Shown: positions 9,476-21,800 of the stretch, one piece after another
How the letters are laid out: each line of letters starts with the position of its first letter
How positions within the stretch are numbered: position 1 is the stretch's first letter
Origin: Austropuccinia psidii
Taxonomy: Eukaryota; Basidiomycota; Pucciniomycetes; Pucciniales; Sphaerophragmiaceae
NCBI GenBank assembly: GCA_023105745.1
Contig: JALGQZ010000003.1
Span: 71,274,696 to 71,338,695, forward strand
Length of the DNA: 64,000 nt
Reading direction: 5' to 3'
Made by a program: the position numbers and the translations under genes
Notes under the pieces: generated by a model
Told to the model about the DNA's origin: nothing
Database searches by the model: none
The model's input: the letters and a program-made list of their open reading frames with translations, nothing else

Positions 9476-12400
9476 TCAAGCTTTTGAAGAATTGGGCCCA
9501 GGCTTGTCAGGATATAATAAATGAAAATCTTGGACGAGTTCAGGACAATTCTTGAGGTTTTCAGTTGGTTCCCAAGTGGATCTTTCTGGGTCTTGACTGA
9601 AGCCTTTCCATTCCACCAGATACCATAATTTTCCTCTCTTGAGCTTTGAGTCCAGTATTTGAGAGACTTCCCATTCTTCTTCTTCTTCAATGATTATTGG
9701 AGGAGGAGGCTCTTGATGCCTATTTGGGATTGTTGACGTCTTGACTGGTTCCAAAAGGGAAATATGGAAAACTGGGTGGATGGACTTCCATTGAGATGGG
9801 AGCTTGAGGTGGTAGGCATGAGTACTGACTTTCTTCAAGATTGGAAAAGGACCCAGCCATCTTTCAGACAGCTTTTTGGTGGGTCTGGTTGATTTGATGT
9901 TCTTGGAAGAAAGCCATACCATGTCACCGGCATTAAAAAGAGGTGGACTTGCTCTACTTTTATCTGCATACCTCTTAAACCTGTTTATGGCAACTTCAAG
10001 TTCTCTCTTGACATCTTGCTGTACTGATTGGATTTTTGTTGATAACTTTCCAGCCGGAGTATCTTGAGTGATGTGAACTGAGTCAAAATGAGGATCTCTT
10101 CCATAAACAGTGAAAAACGGTGATTGTTTTGTTGAAGAGTGGTTAGAGTTATTGTAGGCAAATTCAGCCAGAGGGAGCCAGGTGTTCCAATAATCTTGAT
10201 GATAACTGACATACATCTGAAGGTACTGTTCTAGTATCTGATTTACCCTCTCTGTCTGTCCATCAGTTTCTGGGTGATAAGCAGTTGACAGATCTCTTGA
10301 AATCTTGAGCTTCTGACAAAGATTGGTCCAAAAGGAAGAAACAAAAAGAGAACCTCGATCACTAACAATTCTTGAAGGAAGGCCATGCTTTGAGAAAATA
10401 TTCTTGATGAATAAATTTGCCAAATCTAATGAAGTGATTGAAGCTATTGTTGGAATAAAAACCACCATTTTTGAGAATCTGTCCACTATGACAAGGATTG
10501 AGTCAAAGGAATTGGACAGTGGCAATTGAGTGATGAAATCCATTGAAAGACCAATCCAAGGACCACTTGGAATTGGAAGAGGCTTGAGGAGTCCAAACTT
10601 CTTGTGATGAATATTTTTGTTTCTTGAACACTGTTGACAGGATGAGACATAATCCTTGATGAATTGAGTCATGCCAGACCAGTGGAAATCCCGCTTGACA
10701 AGTTTGAGAGTCTTCTCTTGGCCAGGGTGTCCAGCTAGAGGAGAGTCATGCCGCTTTTGAAGTATATTGAGTTGAATTGTGGGGTCATTTGGGACCACCA
10801 CCCGATCTTTGAAAAGGAGAAGTTTGGAAGAGGAATCAAGAGAATAATCTTGGACAGATTTACCTTTACCCAAATCTTCAAGAACACCTCTATATTGAGG
10901 GTCTTGCCACACTGCCTTCTGAATTGAATCAATCAAATTTGAAAATGAATCCACCTTGACTGCAAAAAACTTTGAGGCTTGAATTTCATCTTGCTTGATT
11001 ATCTTCTGATAGTTCATCGGATTCTTGCTGATGAAATCCTCCCCCCTCTCTGGGTAAACGTTGTCCCAACGTGACAAAGCGTCTGGAAGGGTGGCCAAGT
11101 GGCCAGGGCGGTAAGTGATTGAGAAATGAAATTCAGATAGAAATTCAGCCCAGCGGGCTTGACGGCGAGTGAGAATCTTGGAAGACATAAAATATTGAAG
11201 AGATGAATGATTGGTGAGAACTTCAAACGGGGAAGAAATGGAAAGAAGAAAAGCTCTCCAGCGCTTGAGAGCCCAGACTATGCCAAGGAGTTCCTTGTCA
11301 TGAATCTCATAATTAAGCTCAGCTGGGAGAAGCTTGCGGCTATCAAATGCAATGGGATGTTTTCCTGAGTCAGAGACCTGACTCAGTACAGCACCAAAAG
11401 CATAATCTGATGCATCGGTCTCTACAATGGTGGGTAGAGAAGGATTGGAGCAGTGGTGAATGCCTCTTTGAGTTGATGAAACTGTCTAAGAGCTTCCTCA
11501 TTGAGGGGAAAACGGGAATCTTTCTTGAGGAAACTTGTGAGTGAACTAATTTTCTTTGAATAATTCTTGATGAAACGTCGGTAAAAATTGGCAAAGCCAA
11601 CGAATGATTGCAGAGCCTTGAGGTTTCTTGGAGGTGGCCAATTGAGAATTTGCTGGACTTTTGCTTGGTCCATCTTGAGGCCTTCAGAAGAAACAACATA
11701 ACCTGAGTACTCTACACTAGAAACATGGAATAGGCATTTGGACGCCTTAGCAAAGAGATTATTGGCTCTGAGTCTGGAAAGAACAGTGGACACATGAGTG
11801 ACATGTTCTTACTCAGATTTGGAAAAGACCATAATGTCATCCAAATAAACCACAACATCAACATCAAGAAGATCATAAAAAATATCATTGACAAGATTTT
11901 GAAAAGAAGCAGGAGCATTGGTAAGCGCAAAAGGCATAACCAAGTACTCATAACTACCATATTTGGTTCTAAAACAAGTCAAATGTTCATCACCTTCCTT
12001 GATTCTGAGCAGGTTATATGCACCACGCAAATCAATCTTGGAGAAGATAGAAGAACCATTGAAAACAGTGAGAAGCTGGTTCATAGGGGGAACAGGATAC
12101 TTCTTCTTCCTAGTAACAGCGTTGAGTTTGCGGTAATCAACACAAAAACGGAGGCCACCATCTTTCTTTTTGACAAAAAGAACAGGTGCTCCTGTAGAAG
12201 AGGAGCTTGGCCGGATGAAACCTTTCTCTACATTCTCTGAAATGTAGGCCCTGAGTGTATCTGACTCTTGGTTTGATAAAGAGTAGATCACCCCAACTGG
12301 AGGTAGAGACCCCTCCAGCTCAATATGATGATCACAGGTGCGGTGAGGAGGAAGTTTCTCTGCTTTCACCTTGGAGAATACATCCAAGTATTGGTGATAA

Positions 12401-13188
12401 ACAGGAGGAACAACCTTCATCACGGTTTCTATTTCTTCTGGCTCTTCCTCTTCATCCCACAACTCCTCCAGGGAGTCATGATAAGATGAAGGAGGAAGGT
12501 CCATATTCCCAAAGAAGAGATGAAGTGAAGATACAGAATTATCTTCTCCAACATCTTGAATCTCTTTGAAGACTTCATCTCTAGAATATAGTAATGACTG
12601 ATGGGAATTAAGGGAAGGAATATGGACAGAAGACAGAAATGATGGTGTTCTAGAATCACCAACCAGAGCTGCACATGATTTGGCAGAAGAAAGGTCATTA
12701 CTGAAAGAAATTAAAGGATCATTATAGTCCTTATGATCAGAATTAAAGGTGATCAATCCTTGCCTCCAATCAATAAACGGATTAAAATTATTAAGAAAGT
12801 CAATTCCCAATATGAGGTCTTCTCCCTTGGGAGTATCAATGACTAAAAAATCCCATTCAAAGCTTGGGAAGGAAGGGAGCTCAACCATATATTTAGTATG
12901 GTGAGTCACAAATAAAGAAGGAGACTCAGAGGAGTCTAAAATGATGAGGGGAATCTTCTCTGGAAGCTCTGACGTAGTTAATGAATACTTCTGAACAAAC
13001 TGCTTTGCAATAAATGAGTTTGTAGCACCAGAATCAATGAGAATACTGTAAAAAACATCAGAAAGAGAAGAAAAAACAAAAAATTTAAGAGAATTCTTGA
13101 CACCAGTATTCAGAATGCACAATTGTGCTCTGGATGGAAAACTGTGAAGACCATTGAACACAACATGATCTTCACTCAGGCTTTTCCC
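9476..13188 (-). pseudogene. Element A pol (protease-RT-RNase H-integrase-chromodomain)
   Basis: Read from the frameshift site at 13182-13188. The protease has DSGATNSFIAKQF. RT has [29 protein letters not shown] and the catalytic YLDDIMVFS. RNase H begins ETDASDYAFGAVLSQ. Integrase has the HHCC finger (HDSPLAGHPGQEKT ... SSCQQC) and a core with SMDFITQLP, SDRGSLFVSSFW and TDGQTERVNQ, so its DDE residues are present. The last about 60 residues form a chromodomain (WEVSQILDSKLKRG, WYLVEWKGF, TWEP), a module that in this family usually binds modified histones. Breaks are TAA at 11809-11811, just after the YLDD motif, and a frameshift near 11,430 between RT and RNase H. The integrase half (9476-11188) is an uninterrupted frame. 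Confidence 0.9.
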
Positions 13189-13190
13189 TG
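13176..13190 (-). promoter_or_regulatory. -1 ribosomal frameshift site, gag to pol (A)
   Basis: The minus strand reads CAG GGA AAA GCC TGA in gag frame. The heptamer G GGA AAA (13182-13188) fits the X XXY YYZ rule and the gag stop follows one codon later. A slip of -1 enters the open pol frame. The same 13 bases are kept in B, D and E. Confidence 0.7.
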
Positions 13191-14451
13191 GCTGGGAAAT
13201 TTGCCTGACGGTTGGGTAAGCTTGTTTTGAGGCCTTTTGAAACAAGACTCAAGACTATGCTTCCCACCACAATAGGTACAAAGACCCTCTTTGATTCTTC
13301 TTTCTTTTTCAGAGTTCATGAGCTTGAAATTTTTATTCAATAAAGAAGAATGGGGCTTGTCCCTCTTCTGAAAATTCTTCTTCTTCTTTTGACTTGAGCT
13401 TGAAGAATTTTGAGGATGAGAAGAACTTTACTTTGAGGCTTCTGGCTTCTTCTCTTGATGATGACTCTTTTCATTTTGCCTCTCATGGTACCTGGTATCA
13501 AGTTCCAGGGTAACGTCCATTAAGTCTTGAAGAGAGTCAATTCTTGAAGGATGGGAGGCCAATTGATCCTAAATCCTGGATGGCAATCCCTTCCTGAAAT
13601 GATGGATAAGAGCTCTTTCACCCCAATCCCCAATTCTTGAGACTAAACTTCTGAAATCAGCAATGTATGAGGATACATGCCCACCTTCTTTCATTCTTAA
13701 AGAATCCAACTCAGCTTCTGCTTTTCTGACTTCATTCGGGTCACCAAATAGAGTGAAGAGTTGAGATTCAAAAAGAGGCCAAGAATTGAGAAGATAATTT
13801 GAGTCTTGATTGGTGAGATTGGAAAGATAAGGCTCAATCCATTTTGCAGCCCTGCCAATAAGAAATGATGTGGCATAGAGAACTTTCTTTCTGTCTTGAG
13901 AGAAATTTGCCGGATCATTATGGAATATCAATTGACAAGACTGAATGAAACTTCTAACTTTGAAGGGCTGAGTCCCATCAAAGCATTCCGGTGCCTTCAT
14001 AGATGGAGTCTTGAAGTCTGGTGGTCTTGATGCTTCAGAAGATGAAGCTGCTTGAAGATCGGCCATAATCTGAGTCATTTGCTGCATGATGGCCAATAGA
14101 GATGGTTCAGACTGATGAGAGACAGGCTGATTAGACTGGGCTAGAGTTGGCCTTCCAGTACCTTGGGATGCTTCCACCGGAGCAGGAACACCTTCAGTAC
14201 CATCAGACTCTTCCTCTTCCACAGAATTCTCCTCCTCCTCTTCACCATCTTCACCTGGACCTTTGAAGATAGTCCTTGAAGTTCCTGGAAATCCGCCAAC
14301 TACTCCTGAAAATGAACTTGATCTTCTGGGCCCTCAGTTGAGGAACTGCTGGGGTGCCATCTAGAGGAGCTCTTGGAGTTGGAGTGAGAACAGCTTGAGC
14401 TCTGGCCTGAGATCTTGTCTGTCTTTCCGGAGGTGAATGTTGAACAGGCAT
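13176..14451 (-). pseudogene. Element A gag
   Basis: Starts at ATG 14451 (MPVQHSPPERQTRSQ). It has an acidic, proline-rich N-terminus. The capsid-like core includes FDGTQPFKVRSFIQSCQLIF and WPLFESQLFTLFGDPNE, then a basic tail and a zinc knuckle CTYCGGKHSLESC. The knuckle is C-x2-C-x3-H-x4-C, one residue shorter than the usual C-x2-C-x4-H-x4-C. Breaks are a frameshift near 14,240, TAG at 13569-13571 and TAA at 13428-13430 in the same frame. The intact relative in B shows what is missing. Confidence 0.85.
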
Positions 14452-15148
14452 GATAACAGTAATAAAATCGAATTAAATGAATAAGAATGAAGATTTGCTT
14501 GAAGTGAAAAGAGTCAACAATCAAATATTGAGGAAAATGAATGAATCAACATGAAAATCTTCAAGTACGTCAATAATTCAAAATCAAATGAAGTCTTGAA
14601 GTCAAAAAATCAATGAATCAAATCAATCAAAATCAAAATCTTGCAGAAAATCAATCAATCAAAATGAATTCTTGAGGCAAAATCAGTGTATGTCAAAATT
14701 CTTGATGTGAAAAATCAGCAAAATCAATGAAATCTTCAGGTCAATCAAATTTCTTGAGGTCAATATCAAATATGTCAAATCAATCAATCAATCAAAATCA
14801 AGTGAATTCTTCTTTAAAAACCAAAATTCTTGAAGAATGAATCAATTATGAATCTTGATGTGAAGAATGTGTCTGAATATCTTGATGAAAAAATTTGAAA
14901 ATCAAAGAAAATCAAGATGATGCCTGAATTATGAATGAGATGAAAATTTGATGATTTGAAAGGATTTTAAAAGAATAACAAAAATAAAAAAGGGTCAGCT
15001 TTCAATTTTCAAAATGAAGAATGAATGAAAGAAAATTGAGAGATGACAATGAATCATTAAGTTCATAAGTGTAAAAGAATCATAATTTCGATGAAATGAA
15101 GGAATGAAATTATAAAGAAAGAATGAACAGAATGAAAAAGAAATTATG
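14452..15148 (-). other. Element A leader, low complexity
   Basis: No gene. AT-rich, built of AATCAATCAA runs punctuated by TCTTGA/TCTTGAGG on the plus strand (CTCAAGA on the minus, transcribed strand). The leaders of B, D and E share this make-up. Confidence 0.7.
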
Positions 15149-15163
15149 AGTTAATTAATATAA
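15149..15163 (-). other. Element A self-primer binding site
   Basis: AGTTAATTAATATA (15149-15162, plus strand) lies 1 nt from the 5' LTR start. It is the exact reverse complement of TATATTAATTAACT at 7555-7568 in the LTR; the right LTR has one change (15532-15545). No tRNA-type CCA/TGG is present. This is the arrangement of Tf1/sushi self-priming. Confidence 0.75.
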
Positions 15164-15531
15164 TGTCACAGGGGCTCTAGTGGAAATACAAGAGTGGCCT
15201 GGCACTCAGCAATCAGGGAACTCACTTGGAAGACTCCAAAAGAAATAAAGAATAAAAATAATAAGAATGGATTCCTCTAAAAGATATGCAGGTACAAGAT
15301 GAGATGCAAAGAGGAAAGGGAAGGCAAATGGTCAAAGAGCCAACCAAGTAAGTCCTTAATCACTGTTTCAACCTGCCAAAAATGAATAATGGAATTAGTA
15401 AGGATATGACCACCAAATATCCATTGACAGGCAAAGAAAGAGAAAGAGAAAGGTGCTAAATGACTGACTTAATAATATCAGTATTTGCTTAACTAAAATG
15501 AAAAGAAAATAAAGATAAAATAAAATCAAAG

Positions 15532-15590
15532 TACATTAATTAACTGGGGAAAACCCCCCAGGGTGGAAAGGGTAGCCGGTATATGTGAAA
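15532..15590 (-). promoter_or_regulatory. Element A promoter: TATA motif, hairpin and R start
   Basis: On the minus strand CACATATACCGGC (TATA-like, 15578-15587 in plus coordinates) is followed about 25 nt later by a CTGGGGGG-TTTT-CCCCAG hairpin and then AGTTAATTAAT. The spacing suits transcription starting near the hairpin or at the A of AGTTAATT. The exact start is inferred from its match to the primer site. Confidence 0.6.
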
Positions 15591-16168
15591 AGTTGGGAGC
15601 TTGAGTTCTTTAGGCTGAAAACTGATCTGTATTGATCCTTGAGGCTGTATTGATTGTTTTGGGAATTGATACAGCTGGCTAATATTGAAATTGAATTGGG
15701 TTGAATGAACTTCCCATGCTTGAAAATGAAATACAGTTCTTGGTGGATCCAGACTGTATTGAAATGAATATGGTTGCCAAGATGGATTGAGTGGAGCTTT
15801 GACACTTGACAACTTCTTTTGGCACTGCCTCTTGAATACACTTTTGAGAATGAATTGACAGTATTCCATTGGAAGGAATACTTGGAGTGAGAATAACCAA
15901 TGACTGCTTGATGGCGTCATTGGTCTTTGACGCTGAAACACTTGCTCTTGAGCCTTGATGATTCCTCTGAATGATTGGGTGCCTTGATGACGTGATGAGA
16001 TGTTGGAATGTTGAAATGACCATTTGAAATCGCCACCATTGAATTGCTGTTGAAAAATGATGTACAATGATATATAACATCATTTATGGCATATTGGTTC
16101 ATTGGAAAGAAGATTACGTCCAAAAGTCTTGAGATGGAAAGGCAGAGGGGAAAAGGATGGATGTGATG

Positions 16169-16173
16169 GCTTC
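16169..16173. repeat. Target site duplication of element B (GCTTC)
   Basis: GCTTC occurs at 16169-16173 and again at 25328-25332. The uninterrupted LTR copy at about 8181-8200 has a single GCTTC at the same place. Confidence 0.95.
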
Positions 16174-16938
16174 TGTCACAGGGGCTCTTCTAAAATGAAG
16201 AGGGCCTGGCACTCAGTGAACAGACTTACTTATGGAGGGCTCAAAAGGAAATACTCAAATGATGAGAGTAATGGAGTAAGAGGATAAATTCCTAGTCATA
16301 AAATAATAAGTATAAAAGATAAGAGAGACAAAGCAAAAGCAATAATAAAGAGCCAACCACAAATAATCCTGAGTCACTGTTTCAACCTGTTCAGAAAAGA
16401 GAAAAGGGATTAATAAGGATATGGCCACCAGGACTCTACTGAACAGGTGGGGGAAGGCTAAGACTAACTTAGTAAATAATAAAATAATATTCCAAAATTG
16501 AGAATAAAATAATATTAAATAATAAATCAACTATTTTAATTAACTGGGGGAAAAACCCCCAGGTGGGTGAAGAGGGGCTGGTATATGTGAGAAATACCAG
16601 CCTTGGAGTTTGAGTGTTGAGATACTTGTCTGTATGCTGGAAGAAGTTGGATGTGGGATTGAATCCTGTATTGGTGAATCCAATACAGGTTATACAGTCA
16701 ATACAGGTATTTGCGACTGTATTGATTACAGGCCTGTATTTGGTGAATCCTGTATTTGAGTCTTGCCTGTATGAAACTGTATTGAGGTTTGAAACTGTAT
16801 TTGGATCTTGCCTGTATGAAAACTGTATTTGGAGAGTCTTGAATGAAACCCCCTTGCTGATTGGGTTTTGAAGGGTATCCATGATATAATGATTTGCTGA
16901 TGATGATTGGAAATGCCCCTGCCTCCTTGGCTGTGACA
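16174..16938 (-). repeat. Element B 3' LTR
   Basis: Full-length LTR, TGTCACA...TGTGACA. It contains repeated CCTGTAT/AATACAGG words (about 16,620-16,830) that make inverted repeats in U3, a TATA-like motif at 16581-16590, a perfect CTGGGGG-AAAA-CCCCCAG hairpin and TATTTTAATTAACT at 16532-16545. Confidence 0.93.
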
Positions 16939-16953
16939 TTATCCCCCTCTTGA
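16939..16953 (-). other. Element B polypurine tract
   Basis: The minus strand reads AAGAGGGGGATAA directly before the 3' LTR TGTCACA. Confidence 0.85.
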
Positions 16954-18429
16954 AAGTGGTGAGCTCTGAGCACCATAAGTATAGTGAGTCTTGATGAGCT
17001 TGCAATCAATTCAAACAGTTCTTTTCCCCACCTCCTTAAGATTTTCCCCTTAAAACTTCTTCTTCAATCAATACTTAAACCAATCTTCATTTAACTATTT
17101 GTAGGTATTTTCCCCTTGATTTTGATTCTGAATTTCCTCTGTTTCATTCAAAACTGCCTTCAATCTTCATAAAAATTTCTTTCATCTTGTCTTGAGTGTC
17201 TTCATCAACTTTTCTTGAGTCCTCATGGCTTTTGAAAGGTGGTTGATTTGAGTTTTTTGTCCCAAGACCACTTGAAATCATCATAGTTTTGAATTTAGAG
17301 TGTTGGCATAAGGTGGCCAACATTTGAAATTTTGGACTAAATGAGTAGTCCTGGCCAAAATCCCTGAAAGTGTGAATAAATGGGTTTTTTGGCCAATTTG
17401 CGCAAAAATGCGCAAATATGCCATATTTGGCATAAATTGGTGAAAAGGATGAAAAAAATTGAATTACTGTGAAAAAATGGCCTAAAAGAGGTTTTTGGCC
17501 ATTTTGCGCATTTTTGCGCAAAATGCGCAAATGCGCAAATATGCCATATGTGGCATAACTGGTGAAAATGATGGAAAAACTGAATTTTTGTGAGAAAATG
17601 GCCTAAAAGTGGGTTTTGGCCATTTTGCGCATTTTGCGCAAAATGCGCAAATTTTGCTCAATTATAATGATTTTGGCCAAAAAGGCCTTTTGAAGGCTTT
17701 TGACAAGAAAAAAGGCCCTCTTGCGCAAAAATGCGCAAAAGTGCGCAAATGCGCAAATTACCCAATATGCAAAAATAAGCATATTATGATAAGAATTGAT
17801 GAAAAATGGCTGTTTTTATTCGAGGTCTGATATGGCCAATTGTGCCAAAGTGCATATCTTGATGAAATTGGCCAATTGGGCCATTTTGGAACAGTTTCTT
17901 CTATGAAATTGATTTTTTTTCTTGAATATCTTCTTCTTATCCCCTCCTTGATTGGTAAATTGCCATAAACACCTTGCTGATTGGGTTTTGGCTTTCAATT
18001 TTGATCTTGAGGAATGAGTTCAAGGCTGACATTCATATTTGACTCCACTGCCTCTGGTTCCCCGCCTTTTGTGATTTGGAGATGCCTTGGTTATGGAGTT
18101 TAAAAAAAACCTTTGAAGAAATTTTGATGAGGATTATCTGTAGCTGGTCTTTACCATTACTAGTGTTTGCTCTTGATTATTAAATAAATTCACTCCCCAA
18201 CAACATATGGGGGTTATGATTGCTGCTTTTGAAACAAGAAACGAAAAAATAAATCATACAAATAAAAGAAAATGAAATAAAAAATAAAAATAAAAAATAA
18301 AAATGAAAAAGAATTGAGAGAAGAAAAGAGAGTAAAGAAAGAAATAAGAAATGCCTGAGGGTTTTCCTTCTTGTGGTGAGTTGCTTGATTTTTGGCCAAA
18401 AGATTCTGAAAGATGAAATCAAGCATTTG
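16954..18429 (-). other. Element B 3' non-coding region
   Basis: About 1.5 kb between pol and the 3' LTR. No convincing gene on either strand; the small ORFs here run through low-complexity repeats. It contains the TGCGCA tandem module described separately. Confidence 0.6.
17386..17765. repeat. TGCGCA-containing tandem repeats (B)
   Basis: Two to three units of about 118 bp, each with GGCCATTTTGCGCA, several TGCGCA hexamers, then ATGCCATAT-TGGCATAA and GGTGAAAA-GATGAAAAA. A last cluster of TGCGCA lies at about 17718-17760. It resembles the cluster in the U3 of element A. Confidence 0.8.
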
Positions 18430-18540
18430 ATGCTCACAGCGTGGCCAAGGTAATGTTTTTACAAGAATTAGACCCCTCAGGGATGCATACCAGGAGATGG
18501 AACTTACTTTCATAACTTCCACTCCCCACCAAGCACCATA
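18430..18540 (-). repeat. Post-pol direct repeat, distal copy (B)
   Basis: Same module as in A and D: GCTCACA-CGTGGCCAAGG at one end, GGAACTTACTTT, and CCCCACCAAGCACCATA at the other. Confidence 0.88.
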
Positions 18541-18723
18541 AATGAAAATTGAAATATGCCATAAGATGAATTTGATAATGGATGTCTTGAAAGATGATTT
18601 ATGGCATGATTAAAGAAAGAAGAGAAAATAAAAGAAAAGATTGGGCCATATCTTGATGAAAAGGTCCAAATCTTGAGGGTATGATGTTGCAAGGCCTTCT
18701 GAACCTGTCCAAAGAATTGACAA

Positions 18724-18841
18724 GTGCTCACAAAGTGGCCAAGGTGATGCTTACAACAAATTTGGGTAGAATACCCCCTTAAAGGTGCATGCCAGGAGAG
18801 GAACTTACTTTCATAAACTCCAATCCCCACCAAGCACCATA
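18724..18841 (-). repeat. Post-pol direct repeat, proximal copy (B)
   Basis: Directly follows the pol stop at 18844. On the minus strand it contains GTAAGTTCCTCTCCTGG, with a GTAAGT donor-like site. About 290 bp from the distal copy. Confidence 0.88.
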
Positions 18842-18843
18842 AA

Positions 18844-21800
18844 TCAAACTCTTGAGGCATTTGGGCCAGGCTTGTCTGGATACAAAGTGTGAAAATCCTT
18901 GACAAGGTCTGGGGAGTTGGTAAGGTTGGAAGCTGGTTCCCAAGTTGTTCTTTCTGGGTCTTCATTGAATCCTTTCCACTCCACTAAATACCATAATGAA
19001 CCTCTCTTGAGTTTTGAGTCCAGAACCTGAGCCACTTCCCACTCTTCTTGCTCTTCCACTATTACTGGAGGTGGTGGCAATTGGTGTTGATTTGGGATAG
19101 CTGATTGCTTGACTGGTTCTAATAAGGACACATGGAAAACAGGGTGAACTGACTTCCATTGTTGAGGCAACTTGAGGTGATATGCATGGCTGCCAATCTT
19201 CTTGAGAACTTCAAAGGGTCCCAGCCATCTTTCTGAAAGCTTTTTGGTGGGTCTTGTTGTCTTGATGTTCTTGGAAGCTAGCCATACTTTGTCCCCAGGT
19301 TGGAAATCAGGTGGAATTGCTCTATTTTTATCTGCATACTTCTTAAAACGCTTTATTGCTGACTCTAATTCTTCTTTGACAACTTGCTGTACTGATTGGA
19401 GTTTTGATGATAACTTTCCAGCAGGTGTATCTTGAGAAATGTGAATTGAATCAAAGCTGGGATTTCTTCCATAAATAGTGAAAAATGGAGACTGTTTTGT
19501 TGATGAATGTTCTGCATTATTATAGGCAAATTCAGCCAGAGGGAGCCAGGTGTGCCAGTCATCTTGATGGTAACTGACATACATCCGAAGATACTGTTCT
19601 AGAATCTGATTTACCCTCTCTGTCTGTCCATCTGTTTCAGGGTGAAAGGCAGTTGAAAGATCTCTTGATATCTTGAGCTGCGGACACAATTGAGTCCAAA
19701 ATGATGAAACAAATAATGAACCTCTATCACTAACAATACTGATTGGAAGACCATGTTTGGAAAAGACATGATTAATGAATATTTGAGCTAAATCCAAAGC
19801 AGTGATTGTTGAATAAGTTGGAATAAATATTGCCATTTTTGAAAATCTGTCTACAACTACTAAAATTGAATCAAAGTTGCTTGACAAGGGCAATTGGGTG
19901 ATAAAGTCCATTGATAAGGAGTTCCAAGGACCAGATGGAATTTGAAGAGGCTTGAGTAATCCAAACTTCTTATGGTGGATGTTCTTGTTTCTTGAACATT
20001 GCTGACATGAGGACACATAGTCCTTGATGATTTGATTCATGCCAGCCCAATAAAAATCCCTCTTGATGAGCTTGAGGGTCTTCTCCTGGCCAGGATGGCC
20101 AGCCAATGGTGAATCATGATGCCTTTGAAGAATGTCCAATTGAACTTCATGATTGCTTGGAATAACTACTCTATCTTAGAACAATAATAATTTTGCTCGA
20201 GGTTCAAGGGAATAGTCTGGGACTGATTCTCCTCTTGCTAATTTCTTGAGGATCTCCTTATAGTCTTTGTCTTGCCATACTTGTCTTTGAATCTGATCAA
20301 CTAAATCTGAAAACATTTCAACTTTTATGGAAAAGAATCTTGACTCTTGAATTTCATTTTGCTTGAGAACTTGATGAAAGTTTTGAGGATTCTTGCTGAT
20401 GAAATCCACCCCCCTCTCTGGGTACACGTCGTCCCGACGTGACAAGGCATCTGGTAAAGTGGCCAGCCTGCCTGGGCGGTAAGTGATAACAAAGTGAAAT
20501 TCAGACAAAAATTCAGCCCAACGGGCTTGACGACGAGTAAGGACTTTAGAGGACATAAAATATTGGAGAGAACAATGGTCTGTCAAGACCTCAAAGGAAT
20601 CAGAAAGAGAAAGGAGAAAGGCTCTCCAGGGCTTGAGAGCCCAAACTATGCCAAGGAGTTCCTTGTCATGAATTTCATAGTTGAGCTCAGCTGGTAAGAG
20701 CTTGCGACTATCAAATGCAATGGGATGCTTTCCTGAGTCATTCACCTGACTCAGTACAGCACCCAAGGCATAATCAGAGGCATCAGTCTCTACAATAGTT
20801 GGAAGAGAAGGATTAAAGTGAGAGAGGATAGGAGCAGTGGTGAAAGCTTCTTTGAGTATCTGAAACTGACTAAGAGCTTCCTCATTGAAGATAAAGGGAG
20901 AATCTTTTTTAAGGAGGGAAGTGAGAGCAGAGATTTTTTTAGAATAATTTTTAATGAAACGACGATAAAAGTTGGCAAAGCCAAGAAAGGATTGAAGGGC
21001 CTTGATGTTCTTGGGCTGAGGCCAATTGAGGATTTGTTGAACCTTTGAAGAGTCCATCTTGAGGCCATCACTTGAAACAACATAGCCCAAGTATTCCACA
21101 CTTGAGGAATGGAATACACACTTTGAGGCTTTAGCAAACAAATTATTGTCTCTCAGTCTTTGGAGAACAGAGGCCACATGTTTAACATGTCCATCCAAAG
21201 AGCTAGAGAAGACCATAATATCATCTAAGTACACTACAACAAAAACATCCAAATAATCTGCAAGGATATCATTCACAAGATTTTGGAATGAAGCTGGAGC
21301 ATTGGTTAAGCCAAATGGCATAACCAGATATTCATAACTGCCATATTTGGTTCTAAAGGCAGTTAAGTGCTCATCCCCCTCTTTGATTCTCAAGAGGTTA
21401 TAAGCACCACGCAGATCTATCTTGGAGAAGATAGTAGCACCATTGAATACGGTAAGAAGCTGATTCATTGGAGGAACAGGATACCTGTTCTTCCTAGTGA
21501 CAGCATTAAGTTTGCGGTAGTCAACACACAAACGAAGACCACCATCCTTTTTCTTAACAAAAAGGACAGGTGCTCCTGTTGAGGAGGAGCTTGGTCTAAT
21601 GAAACCTTTCTCTACATTCTCTGAAATGTAGGCCCGCAGTGTTTCTGACTCATTCCTTGATAAAGAGTAGATAACACCAACTGGAGGTAGAAGACCCTCC
21701 AGTTCGATATGATGATCACAGGCACGGTGTGGAGGAAGTTTCTCTGCTTTCACTTTGGAGAATACATCCAAATATTTGTGATAAACAGGAGGGACTACCT

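Larger units (their letters stand above)
15164..16173 (-). repeat. Element A 5' LTR, first part
   Basis: The right-hand LTR, interrupted after 16173 by element B and resumed at 25333. The five bases GCTTC at 16169-16173 are the B target duplication. Confidence 0.93.

Noticed and set aside
16469..17009. ORFs in the B LTR (copy at 24858-25278)
   Set aside because: They run through CTGTAT/ATACAG repeats of U3; no start context, domain or conservation beyond the repeat itself.
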